A stretch of 64,000 nucleotides of DNA, taken from Alphaproteobacteria bacterium. Its GTDB lineage: Bacteria > Pseudomonadota > Alphaproteobacteria > UBA9219 > RGZA01. Both the position numbers and the translations under genes were made by a program. The DNA lies in NCBI GenBank assembly GCA_033762625.1, contig JANRLI010000013.1, positions 1 through 64,000 on the forward strand, written 5' to 3'. How positions within the stretch are numbered: the stretch's first letter is position 1; every line of letters starts with the position of its first letter. A model generated the notes under the pieces. It saw nothing but the letters and a program-made list of their open reading frames with translations. It was not told where the DNA came from and did not search any database. Below, one piece after another: positions 6,570-14,883 of this stretch.

Positions 6570-9140
6570 ATGAAAAGCAAAAAAGCTGTCATTTTTGTTG
6601 TTGCGCTGTTTTTGCTGTTTAGCGGGTCGCCGGGGTTTGCTGCCACGACAACATTTAATAACGGTAATGGTGATGTTGACTGGTTCAATAACGGTAATTG
6701 GACAGCCGGAACACCAAGCGTGTCGGATGATGCAATCGTCGATGCAGGGCTGCCAGGTTATGTGCTTACGCTTACTGCTCCTGCGCACATGCAGTCGCTA
6801 CGCCTTGGGAATAGCAATCTAATTAATTTATTAAGCACGACGCTGAGTGCAAGTGGTGCGCTGACGATTGGCAGTGTAGGCGGTATTTCTACACTTAATA
6901 TTATTAACGGTAGTGTGGTTACATTTGATGCTGGTGTGATCTCAACGAATAGTGGTCAAGGCCATATCATCGTCAACGGAGGAGGTTCAAAGCTATCAGG
7001 TCGCACATTGATTGTTGGCAAAGATCTGGGTGGTGTTGTCACAGTTGAAAATGGCGGTGAGCTAAATATTGACAATGGCGCAGGTACAATTGTGCTTGGA
7101 GATGTTGGTAGCGGGAGATTAAAAGTTGGTGATCTTAGTGCTCACGGAATAATAAGGGCTGCCCAAATACACATGGCAACGTCTGGCTCCAGAATAGATT
7201 TCGATTTTACTGATAGCTACACACTCGATGCGTCAATTACTGGAGACGGTATTATCATAAAAGATAATGTTGGTACCTTGGTGCTTACCGGTGCGAATAC
7301 CTTCACCGGCGGCACAAGTATTTATGGCGGCACAATTGAACTTAGAAATGCTCAGGCGCTTGGCACTGGTCTTGTTGCGCTAAATGATGGCACATTTTTA
7401 AGGGCGGGTATTAACAATATGGTCATCGCAAATGACATCATTACAGGTTGCCCATGCACCTTTGGAACTATTGATACACAGTCATTCGATATGACATTGA
7501 ATGGAGCCATATATGGTATCGGGGGATTAAGGAAAGATGGTGCTGGCACATTGACCTATAATGGCGATGGATCGTCATTTGGAGGTGTGCTGTATCTTGG
7601 TGGTGGTACATTCAAAATCGGTGATGATGCCCATTCTTCTGCAACACTTGGCGATAGTTCGAGCGTTGCGTTTATTCTTCCAAACGCCACATTGGCAGGG
7701 CACGGGACGTTTGATGGCAGTGTTTTGAATGATGGAGGAACAATTAGTCCCGGTGGTTCGATCGGCACACTGACGATAACGGGTAATTATATCCAATCCA
7801 GCGCAGCTACTCTGGCGGTTAGCGTATCACCATCTGCATCGTCGTTATTGGATGTTCAGGGCGTAGCAAGTGTAAATGGCGGGTTGAATATTATATTTGA
7901 ACCCGGTGTTTATACACCAAAAACCTACACGTTCCTAACGGGTGCCGGCGGTGTTAGTGGGCAATTTGCAACCATCACAGTAGCACAAGTTACGGATGCA
8001 GGCATCGTCACACTGCAAACCGCAGTACCCACACTTTATGACGCAACATCAGTCAGCTTTAGCGTTAATGCATTTACGGTAAGCTCAACGCCGAGCAATT
8101 CAACAAGCTTTATGGGCTTAACCTCAACTGCTATTCAATCAAGTATCCGCGCTGGTAATACGATTTTTGATCAGCTTTCCGGCAATACGAATAATTCGAA
8201 TGACCAAACAGCCGCGTTGGCATTCAGCAGTATCGGCAATAGTCAGCTAGTGAACGCCGAAAACGCGGCGGGCATAAATGATATTGCTAAGGCATTGCCC
8301 GCTGTAATGAAAGATAAAGGCGGCTGGTTTAAAGCCTATGGCAATCTGGGTGCGGTTGATAGCACCAGCGCCAATACGGGATACAGTAGCCAAAGCGGTG
8401 GGTTTATGTTTGGTGCAGATAAGGCGATTTCCAAAACATTACGTATCGGCGCGGCAGGTGGTTATGAACACACGGATGTTGACGGGTTTACAGTAACCAA
8501 GAGTGAAGGCGCTGCCGACACGATGCGCGTTGCATTATATGGCCGTCAGATGGTGTTTGATGAAATTGCGCTTGATGGGCAGGCTGGTTATGCCTTGCAC
8601 ATGTTCGATAATCAGCGCTTTGTTGGCATAACGGGTACCGATGCAACCAGCAATCATCATGGCCATGAATTTTCTGGTGCCTTCCAAGGTTCCAAGGACT
8701 TCCGTGCAGCGGGCTTTAAATTAACTCCGCGCGCAGGTTTGCATTTCACGCATTTATACGAAGACGCCTTTAGCGAAAGCGGCGCAGGCGCATTTAATGC
8801 AACCTTTGCGGAGCATGATACGGATAGTCTCCAATTATTCACGAGTTTTACTGCTGTTGCTCCAACGAAGGATATCGAAGGTTATTTTGTAACGCCTGAA
8901 GCGCATATTAAATACAGCTATGAAGCATTGGATGCTTCGCGTAAGGCAAACGGCACGGCGCGCGGGGTTGCATTTAGCGCATCAGGCGTAGCGGCAGCAA
9001 AAAATACATTGTCACTGGGAACGAGTGCTAGCGTGAAGCTGGATGATATTGTTGACGGGTTCATCAGCTATGATGTGAGACTTCCGGTCAGCACCATGTT
9101 TGACCAGACCTTTGCGCTGGGCGTTAAGATCAAATTTTAA
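6570..9140 (+). CDS. Autotransporter (type Va secretion) with passenger repeats
   Basis: This protein of about 856 residues has a signal peptide (AVIFVVALFLLFSGSPGFA), a long Gly/Asn/Thr-rich beta-helical passenger with autotransporter-associated repeats (TFTGGTSIYGGTIELRNA, and a GNYIQSSAATLAV-type strand), and a C-terminal beta-barrel of about 270 residues. The barrel starts near GGWFKAYGNLGAVDS and ends in VKIKF; a terminal Phe is the signal recognised by the outer-membrane assembly machinery. The start is set at MKSKKAV (6570), since the upstream extension to 6501 would spoil the signal peptide. No protease or lipase motif stands out in the passenger, so adhesion is a guess. It stands alone. 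Confidence 0.88.
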   Translation: MKSKKAVIFVVALFLLFSGSPGFAATTTFNNGNGDVDWFNNGNWTAGTPSVSDDAIVDAGLPGYVLTLTAPAHMQSLRLGNSNLINLLSTTLSASGALTIGSVGGISTLNIINGSVVTFDAGVISTNSGQGHIIVNGGGSKLSGRTLIVGKDLGGVVTVENGGELNIDNGAGTIVLGDVGSGRLKVGDLSAHGIIRAAQIHMATSGSRIDFDFTDSYTLDASITGDGIIIKDNVGTLVLTGANTFTGGTSIYGGTIELRNAQALGTGLVALNDGTFLRAGINNMVIANDIITGCPCTFGTIDTQSFDMTLNGAIYGIGGLRKDGAGTLTYNGDGSSFGGVLYLGGGTFKIGDDAHSSATLGDSSSVAFILPNATLAGHGTFDGSVLNDGGTISPGGSIGTLTITGNYIQSSAATLAVSVSPSASSLLDVQGVASVNGGLNIIFEPGVYTPKTYTFLTGAGGVSGQFATITVAQVTDAGIVTLQTAVPTLYDATSVSFSVNAFTVSSTPSNSTSFMGLTSTAIQSSIRAGNTIFDQLSGNTNNSNDQTAALAFSSIGNSQLVNAENAAGINDIAKALPAVMKDKGGWFKAYGNLGAVDSTSANTGYSSQSGGFMFGADKAISKTLRIGAAGGYEHTDVDGFTVTKSEGAADTMRVALYGRQMVFDEIALDGQAGYALHMFDNQRFVGITGTDATSNHHGHEFSGAFQGSKDFRAAGFKLTPRAGLHFTHLYEDAFSESGAGAFNATFAEHDTDSLQLFTSFTAVAPTKDIEGYFVTPEAHIKYSYEALDASRKANGTARGVAFSASGVAAAKNTLSLGTSASVKLDDIVDGFISYDVRLPVSTMFDQTFALGVKIKF

Positions 9141-9142
9141 GA

Positions 9143-9259
9143 GAAATGGTGGATGGGGTAGGATTTGAACCCTTGGGCGCGCTTTGTGCGCCACATATAA
9201 GACGTAGGTTCTTTTAAAACAAAATTTAGGGAAATGGTGGATGGGGTAGGATTTGAACC
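9143..9259. repeat. 29-bp direct repeat duplicating the tRNA-Tyr 3' end
   Basis: The 29 bases at 9231-9259, covering the tRNA-Tyr 3' end with CCA and part of the T arm, are repeated exactly at 9143-9171, 88 bases away. The first copy is followed by unrelated sequence with a small hairpin, so it is a tRNA fragment, not a second tRNA. This is the footprint expected of an old integration or excision event at a tRNA 3' end. Confidence 0.85.
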
Positions 9260-9320
9260 TACGTAGACGTGAGTCGACTGATTTACAGTCAGTTGCCATT
9301 GACCGCTCGGCCACCCATCC
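9235..9320 (-). tRNA. tRNA-Tyr (anticodon GUA), class II with variable arm
   Basis: The acceptor stem pairs GGATGGG with CCCATCC, the anticodon stem-loop is GACTGTAAATCAGTC with anticodon GTA, and there is a long variable arm and a T loop GGTTCAAATCC. CCA is encoded (9235-9237). The length of 86 bases is normal for tRNA-Tyr. Confidence 0.95.
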
Positions 9321-9431
9321 TGAAGGCGTATTGCTTAAAAGCTGTTTTGGCATAGGTCAAGAAGGATTGTAGCAAATTGCCGCTTTTTTCAGTAACTTAA
9401 ACAAAACTGTTACTTATAAAGGTGAAGTCGC

Positions 9432-10232
9432 TTGCGCAATTCCAGACAGCAACATGCCAGAAATGACCATAAACCCGGTGGTAATAAACGTGGCGGGGGC
9501 GTGCAGATGTTCGGCTTTCATGCCGCATCGGCGGCTTGGCTGAACCCTTCGCGCAATTGCCATCGTTTGCTTCTGACCCAGACAAGCCTTCGCCAGTTTG
9601 AACCCATCATCGCGCAGGCAAAAAAACTGAACCTGAAGCGTCCATCGCCGGAAATAATCGACCCGCGTGCAATTGACAAGCAATTACCCAATGGCACAGT
9701 GCATCAGGGAATTTTATTGGAAGCAGAAAATCTGCCTGATAGGGAATTGGAAGATTTGCTAGAACTAGAAAATCTTCCGTCCGCCATCGTGGTGTTAGAT
9801 CAAGTCACCGACCCGCACAATGTCGGTGCAATTTTGCGTTCGGCCTGTGCATTTGGAATTGGTGCAGTGTTGGTTACCGAACGAAACGCTGCATCACAAA
9901 CAGGCGTGCTTGCCAAAACCGCGTCAGGCGCATTGGAACATACGCCGATTTTTCGCACGGGTAATCTTTCGCAAAGTCTCAAGAAGTTACAGAATGCCGG
10001 ATATTGGTGCATCGGCCTTGATGAAACGGGTAAAAGCGCACTGCACCACATAAAAATGCCAGCCAAAGTTGCGCTGGTGCTGGGCGCGGAAGGTGAGGGG
10101 CTGCGCCGCCTTACTATTGAAAGTTGTGATGAAATTGCAAAGCTTCCAACTGCGCCACCGGTGGGTAGTTTAAACGTATCAAACGCAGCAGCGGTTGCGA
10201 TGTATGAAGTGATGCGGCAATTAAAAAACTAG
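9432..10232 (+). CDS. rlmB: 23S rRNA (guanosine-2'-O-)-methyltransferase RlmB, TrmH family
   Basis: This SPOUT-family RNA methyltransferase is about 266 residues long. The small N-terminal substrate-binding domain starts at FGFHAASAAW; the SPOUT domain carries motif 1 (LDQVTDPHNVGAILRSA), motif 2 (LVLGAEGEGLRR) and motif 3 (VGSLNVSNAAAVAMYE), which form the knot that binds S-adenosylmethionine. The likely product is ribose-methylated G in domain V of 23S rRNA. The start is a TTG at 9432 with AAAGGTGA about 8 bases upstream; the added basic, Gly-rich tail (KPGGNKRGGG) is common in alphaproteobacterial RlmB. It converges on yqgE. Confidence 0.9.
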   Translation: MRNSRQQHARNDHKPGGNKRGGGVQMFGFHAASAAWLNPSRNCHRLLLTQTSLRQFEPIIAQAKKLNLKRPSPEIIDPRAIDKQLPNGTVHQGILLEAENLPDRELEDLLELENLPSAIVVLDQVTDPHNVGAILRSACAFGIGAVLVTERNAASQTGVLAKTASGALEHTPIFRTGNLSQSLKKLQNAGYWCIGLDETGKSALHHIKMPAKVALVLGAEGEGLRRLTIESCDEIAKLPTAPPVGSLNVSNAAAVAMYEVMRQLKN

Positions 10233-10242
10233 GCCAAAAAAA

Positions 10243-10803
10243 CTAGGCATGGCCTGTTTCGGTTGACAGCAACCATGGGCTAAAGCCCAATTTGGCGATG
10301 GCCCGTTCCCATTTGGTATCGTTATCGGTATCAAACAAAATATCCAAATCTGCTGGCGCGGTAAGCCAGCCGCCCGCCTGAATTTCCTGTTCCAATTGCC
10401 CTGCACCCCAACCGGAATAACCAAGGCTGACAAGGCAACGCGCAGGCCCACGATTTTCTGCAATAGCGCGCAGAATATCGATGGTCGCTGTAAGCGCAAC
10501 ATCGTTTTCCAACCGCATGGAAGCATCCAGCGTATAATCATCGCTATGCAAAATAAAACCGCGCCCTGTTTCAACAGGACCACCAAAATAAATCGGATAT
10601 TCGGGTGTTTGTTCTGTCGTTGGAATAGTAAGTTGTTCCAAGAGGCCCTTCATATCAATCGCGCCATAAAGCCGATTGATAATAAGCCCCATCGCGCCGG
10701 TTTCATTATGCGTACAGATAAACACGACCGCGTGCGAAAAACGCGGGTCGTTCATGTTGGGCATGGCAATAAGGAATTGACCAGTGAGGGGCGTAGCTTT
10801 CAA
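10243..10803 (-). CDS. yqgE: YqgE/AlgH family protein
   Basis: This 186-residue protein of the YqgE/AlgH (DUF179) family is recognisable by LTGQFLIAMPNMNDPRFSHA at the N-terminus, GAMGLIINR near residue 37, IYFGGPVETGRGFILH and SLGYSGWGAGQLEQE. Length is normal and the fold is complete. The molecular function is unsettled; it was once named as a transcriptional regulator of alginate, but it has no DNA-binding domain. The gene is divergent from the DsbD-like gene. Confidence 0.9.
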   Translation of the reverse strand: MKATPLTGQFLIAMPNMNDPRFSHAVVFICTHNETGAMGLIINRLYGAIDMKGLLEQLTIPTTEQTPEYPIYFGGPVETGRGFILHSDDYTLDASMRLENDVALTATIDILRAIAENRGPARCLVSLGYSGWGAGQLEQEIQAGGWLTAPADLDILFDTDNDTKWERAIAKLGFSPWLLSTETGHA

Positions 10804-10919
10804 GCTGTAACTCTTTCTAATATCTTTACGAATCCTAAATTAAAGTAATTCAGGCGGCAACACAATTTGTGCATTATTTTGGTATAAGCTGCCGACTACG
10901 CCACTTAAGGGAATACCCG

Positions 10920-12893
10920 ATGCAAATGCTATTACGAATTTTATGCGCTGTTTTTCTTTTTACAGCCGCTATGCCACTCCATGCACAAGCGCAGGCAAGT
11001 GAATGGCAACATCATGAATCCTCCGATGCGCGATTGATTGCATCAACGAAGGCTTCTGCTGATGGCGCATTATATGTTGGATTGCATGTTAAATTAAAGC
11101 CGAACTGGCATACCTATTGGCGTTCTCCGGGTGATGCAGGTTTTCCGCCAGCGCCCGAATGGAAAGAAGCGGTCAATCTTGAAAAAGCAGAATTACTGTT
11201 TCCATGGCCACATCGCTATGCGATGCAGGGTTTGGAAACCTACGGCTATGAAGGGGAGGTTGTATTCCCCATCAAGATTACAAAAAAAGACCAGGCAGCT
11301 GATATAGATTTGAAGGCGAAGCTGAGCCTGCTGGTTTGCTCCGATATTTGTATACCGGCAGATTTTACATTTGATTTGCCGCTTGCCGGATATTTCCAGT
11401 CGGCAGGAGATGATGAAGCGACAAAGTTGATCAAAGACGCGCTGGCCCGTGTGCCCAAAAAAGATGATGGGCAGGGGCTAAGCATTTTGTCTGTCAAGCT
11501 GGACGAGGCAAGTGGCGCACGCATGCTAGCGCTGCAATACAATTCACTACAACCCGCTTCAGACCTTGAAATTGTTGGCGAAGTAGGGGATGGCAGCACA
11601 TTACCTTATACTGATTTAAAGCATGATGCGCAGACCAAGACCGTTACGGTCACGCTAACCAAAGATGCGCCCAAGGAATTGAACGGTAAGGAAATGATCT
11701 TCACGCTGATTGATAATACCAATCAAGCAGCGGTAGAGAAGAAGCTGGCGATTAACAGCGGGGCGGCGCTGGCATCAGCGCCTATTTCAGCTCCGGCGGT
11801 GGTATCGCATGCCGCAGCCGCTGAACAACCAAATCTGGTTGCAATGATATTATTCGCATTGCTGGGTGGGTTGATTTTGAATTTGATGCCATGCGTATTG
11901 CCTGTTATTGCGCTGAAATCCATTTCATTCATAAAGCATGGCGGCGGTACGCCATCGGGCGTGCGCTTAAGCTTCCTTGCAACTAGCGCGGGTATTATTT
12001 TCTCATTTCTTGTCATGGCAGGAATTATTATTGCGCTGAAAGATATTGGGATGAGTGTAGGGTGGGGGGTGCAATTCCAGAACCCGATATTCCTTTCTGT
12101 GCTGATTGTGATATTGGTTTTCTTTTCCCTCAATCTGTTCGGTTTTTATGAAATACCCTTGCCGCGTTTTTTGGCGGACCGTTTAAGCTGGACGCATGGC
12201 CATGGAAGTTTAACAAAAGACTTCTTTTCCGGCGCTTTTGCCACCGTTTTGGCAACGCCTTGCACCGCCCCATTTCTGGGTACGGCGGTTGGTTTTGCGC
12301 TGGCTGGCGGGGCATTTGAAATTCTTATCATCTTTGCCGCGCTGGGTATTGGACTGGCTGCGCCATTCCTTTTAATCGCTATTTTTCCGCATTGTGCCAC
12401 CTGGTTGCCAAAACCCGGCGCGTGGATGGAAAATGTACGCAAGTTTTTGGGAGTATTACTAACCATCACCGCGTTATGGCTTGGATATGTGTTATACAAC
12501 CAATTAACACCGGAAGCGCCAACGACGCATAGCCAAGCCATGAAAGAAAAATGGGAAGTATTTGATGAAAAGAGAATTCCCGAACTGGTATCGCAAGGCA
12601 AAATTGTATTTGTCGATGTGACAGCGGATTGGTGTTTGACATGTCAAGTCAATCGCAAGCTCGTGTTGGAAACTCCCGATGTTCAAAAAATATTGTCCGA
12701 CCCCAAGGTTGTAGTGATGATTGCCGATTGGACAAAGCGCGATGAAACGATTGGCGCATATCTGAAAAGTTTCATGCGTTATGGTATTCCATTTAATGTC
12801 ATTTATAGTGCCGCTATGCCTCAAGGGATGCCTTTGCCAGAATTATTAAGCAAAGAAGCGGTGCTGGATGGCCTTAAAAAGGCAGGCTTATAA
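10920..12893 (+). CDS. DsbD/ScsB-like thiol:disulfide reductase
   Basis: This inner-membrane protein of about 657 residues carries reducing power from cytoplasmic thioredoxin to the periplasm. After a signal peptide (CAVFLFTAAMPLHAQA) comes a periplasmic domain of the ScsB/DsbD-like type (residues about 20-280) with its own Cys pair (LLVCSDICIPADF). The eight-helix DsbD core follows, with the two redox cysteines in LMPCVLPVIALK and ATPCTAPFLG. The C-terminal thioredoxin-like domain has WCLTC. The start is set at 10920 with AAGGGA upstream. Its neighbours are a Prx5 peroxiredoxin and YqgE; supply of electrons to a periplasmic thiol system is likely, but the partner is not shown. Confidence 0.9.
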   Translation: MQMLLRILCAVFLFTAAMPLHAQAQASEWQHHESSDARLIASTKASADGALYVGLHVKLKPNWHTYWRSPGDAGFPPAPEWKEAVNLEKAELLFPWPHRYAMQGLETYGYEGEVVFPIKITKKDQAADIDLKAKLSLLVCSDICIPADFTFDLPLAGYFQSAGDDEATKLIKDALARVPKKDDGQGLSILSVKLDEASGARMLALQYNSLQPASDLEIVGEVGDGSTLPYTDLKHDAQTKTVTVTLTKDAPKELNGKEMIFTLIDNTNQAAVEKKLAINSGAALASAPISAPAVVSHAAAAEQPNLVAMILFALLGGLILNLMPCVLPVIALKSISFIKHGGGTPSGVRLSFLATSAGIIFSFLVMAGIIIALKDIGMSVGWGVQFQNPIFLSVLIVILVFFSLNLFGFYEIPLPRFLADRLSWTHGHGSLTKDFFSGAFATVLATPCTAPFLGTAVGFALAGGAFEILIIFAALGIGLAAPFLLIAIFPHCATWLPKPGAWMENVRKFLGVLLTITALWLGYVLYNQLTPEAPTTHSQAMKEKWEVFDEKRIPELVSQGKIVFVDVTADWCLTCQVNRKLVLETPDVQKILSDPKVVVMIADWTKRDETIGAYLKSFMRYGIPFNVIYSAAMPQGMPLPELLSKEAVLDGLKKAGL

Positions 12894-12937
12894 GCTTTAG
12901 CCAAGGTTTTCTGCGGGTTGCAGGGTGGGGCTTGCAC

Positions 12938-12960
12938 GATTTAGGCAAAACGCCTAAATC
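12938..12960. promoter_or_regulatory. Perfect palindrome upstream of the peroxiredoxin gene
   Basis: GATTTAGGC (12938-12946) and GCCTAAATC (12952-12960) form a perfect 9-bp inverted repeat around AAAAC. It ends 33 bases before the peroxiredoxin ATG. No T run follows, so a simple terminator is unlikely; an operator or a 5'-leader hairpin fits better. Confidence 0.45.
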
Positions 12961-12993
12961 CTATGCACCTGTTACCCGTTTGGAGCAATAAAC

Positions 12994-13476
12994 ATGACCA
13001 TTAAAGTTGGCGATACCTTTCCATCCGTGACCTTGAAGCATCTCACGACTAACGGTCTTGAAGATGTCAGCACCGAAAGCCTAATGAAGGGCAAGAAGGT
13101 GGTTCTATTTTCGGTACCGGGTGCGTTTACCCCAACATGTTCTGCCAAACATCTTCCTGGCTACGTGAACCATATTCAGGAATTCAAGAGTAAAGGCATT
13201 CAAGAAGTTGTGTGCATGGCTGTGAATGACCCGTTCGTGATGAACGCATGGGCAAAAGCAAACAGCGCCGAAGGCAAAGTCACCATGCTGCCTGACGGGA
13301 ATGGCACGTTGACCCGTGCGCTTGGTTTGGAAATGGATGGCGCAGGTTATGGCCTTGGCCAACGCAGCCAGCGTTTTGCAATGCTGATTGATAATGGTGT
13401 TGTCAAAGCGGTTAATGTTGAAAAGCCAGGAAGCTTTGAAGTTTCCAGCGCTGAAGCGATGCTGAAAATCGCTTAA
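12994..13476 (+). CDS. Peroxiredoxin, Prx5/PrxV type
   Basis: This 160-residue thiol peroxidase has the peroxidatic Cys in the motif [16 protein letters not shown] and the family-typical [11 protein letters not shown] strand before it. Further family marks are [13 protein letters not shown] and a Gly-rich [16 protein letters not shown]. It reduces hydrogen peroxide and organic peroxides in the cytoplasm, usually with glutathione/glutaredoxin in proteobacteria. The gene stands 100 bases after the DsbD-like gene and is tail-to-tail with rnhA, overlapping it by four bases. Confidence 0.92.
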   Translation: MTIKVGDTFPSVTLKHLTTNGLEDVSTESLMKGKKVVLFSVPGAFTPTCSAKHLPGYVNHIQEFKSKGIQEVVCMAVNDPFVMNAWAKANSAEGKVTMLPDGNGTLTRALGLEMDGAGYGLGQRSQRFAMLIDNGVVKAVNVEKPGSFEVSSAEAMLKIA

Positions 13477-13931
13477 AGCAGGTCTCTTATTGCATTTGTA
13501 GCCAATGCGTCGGCGCGGTCATTTTCAGGATGACCGCTATGGCCTTTGACCCAATGGACTTTAACGTCATGTTTGGCCGCGATGGCATCCAGCCGTTGCC
13601 AAAGATCGGCATTTTTTAAGCCGCCTTTTTTTTTCCAGCCATCAGCCTTCCATTTTTTTATCCATTGTTCTATGCCGCCGCGAACATATTCGCTATCGGT
13701 ATATAAATCGACCTTGCAGGGTCGTTTCAGGGATTCCAGCGCCATAATGGCGGCCATGAGTTCCATGCGGTTATTGGTTGTTTCTGCTTCTGCGCCACTG
13801 ATTTCTTTTTCCTTATCGCCATAGCGCAATATAGCGCCCCAGCCGCCAGGGCCGGGATTACCGCTGCATGCACCATCTGTATAAATTATCACGCGATTTT
13901 TTTGGTTTTGTTTCTTTTTCTCAGCATTCAT
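13473..13931 (-). CDS. rnhA: Ribonuclease HI
   Basis: This protein of about 152 residues cleaves RNA in RNA-DNA hybrids, for example primers and R-loops. The catalytic acidic residues are visible in [14 protein letters not shown] (Asp), NNRMELMAA (Glu), [11 protein letters not shown] (Asp) and [11 protein letters not shown] (Asp), with the basic protrusion [13 protein letters not shown] between them. The start is set at MNAEKKK (13931), where the start overlaps the thrB stop by 11 bases, as in many alphaproteobacteria where thrB and rnhA form an operon. Confidence 0.95.
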   Translation of the reverse strand: MNAEKKKQNQKNRVIIYTDGACSGNPGPGGWGAILRYGDKEKEISGAEAETTNNRMELMAAIMALESLKRPCKVDLYTDSEYVRGGIEQWIKKWKADGWKKKGGLKNADLWQRLDAIAAKHDVKVHWVKGHSGHPENDRADALATNAIRDLL

Positions 13932-14874
13932 AAGGAAAACTCTGGAAGTATTTGAGTTTAGCTGCATATTCAAGCGGGTCTTTTGGTTTTACTAATGCGC
14001 CTTTGGGATGGTTCAAAAGGTCATATAAGCGCGTTAAGAGAAAGCGTAATGAAGCGCCGCGCAGCAGCACGGGCATTGTTTTTTTCTCGTGTGCATCCAG
14101 TTTGCGCACGGATTGATAACCATCCATCATCGCTTGCGCATGCAACGCTTGAAATTGATGCGCATCATTAAAACACCATGCATTCATTGAAACTGCAAGG
14201 TCGTAAGCAAGAAAATCAGAACATGCGAAATAGAAATCAATCAACCCGCATAGTTTGTCTTTTTCAAAGAACACATTATCCGGAAACAAATCGGCATGAA
14301 TAACGCCGTAGGGCATAGTCCCCATATCGGGCCAGTGCGCGACAAGATACTTCAATTCGTTGACCAGATTATGGGTAAGGCCCGGTTGCACGGTATCGCC
14401 CTTTTCAAGGCAACGGGTAATAAGTCCTGCCCAGCCTTCCAGCGATAGATTGTTCGCACGGCTTTCCATGAAATCGGCTGTGGCGATATGCATCTGTGCC
14501 AGCGCAACCCCCACCTGACGGCAGTGTTCGACCGAAACCGCATGGGTTGCGTTGCCATTTAAAAAACTGACGAGCGCTGCGGGCTTACCTGCTAAACGCT
14601 GTAAAACCGCGCCTTTTTTATCAGTAATCGGCGCAGGACAAGGAATACCCTTGGCCGCAATATGGCGCATTAAATTGATAAAAAACGGCAAATCTTCTTC
14701 GCGCGTGCGCTTTTCATAGATGGTGAGGATGTATTTGCCGGTTTCGGTAGTCAGGAAAAAATTGCTGTTTTCCACACCGGATAAAATATCTTTTACATCA
14801 ATCACTTTGCCAATCGCATAGCGGTTTACAAATTCGGATAATTCATGATCAGTAATACGTGTATAGACAGCCAC
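13921..14874 (-). CDS. thrB: Homoserine kinase (APH-fold, ThrB2 type)
   Basis: This 317-residue kinase of the aminoglycoside phosphotransferase fold makes O-phosphohomoserine for threonine synthesis. The signature is the N-terminal [15 protein letters not shown], the nucleotide loop [12 protein letters not shown], and the catalytic loop [13 protein letters not shown] followed by LIDFYFA in place of the kinase DFG. Length is normal. It lies between the penicillin-binding protein gene (9-base gap) and rnhA (overlap), so the three are likely one minus-strand transcript. Confidence 0.93.
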   Translation of the reverse strand: MAVYTRITDHELSEFVNRYAIGKVIDVKDILSGVENSNFFLTTETGKYILTIYEKRTREEDLPFFINLMRHIAAKGIPCPAPITDKKGAVLQRLAGKPAALVSFLNGNATHAVSVEHCRQVGVALAQMHIATADFMESRANNLSLEGWAGLITRCLEKGDTVQPGLTHNLVNELKYLVAHWPDMGTMPYGVIHADLFPDNVFFEKDKLCGLIDFYFACSDFLAYDLAVSMNAWCFNDAHQFQALHAQAMMDGYQSVRKLDAHEKKTMPVLLRGASLRFLLTRLYDLLNHPKGALVKPKDPLEYAAKLKYFQSFPYEC

Positions 14875-14883
14875 AACTACCTC

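Noticed and set aside
9143-9230. A second, partial tRNA gene
   Set aside because: Only the acceptor and part of the T arm are copied; the 5' half and the anticodon arm are missing.
9012-9353. A 113-residue minus-strand open frame
   Set aside because: It runs through tRNA-Tyr and its duplicated fragment.
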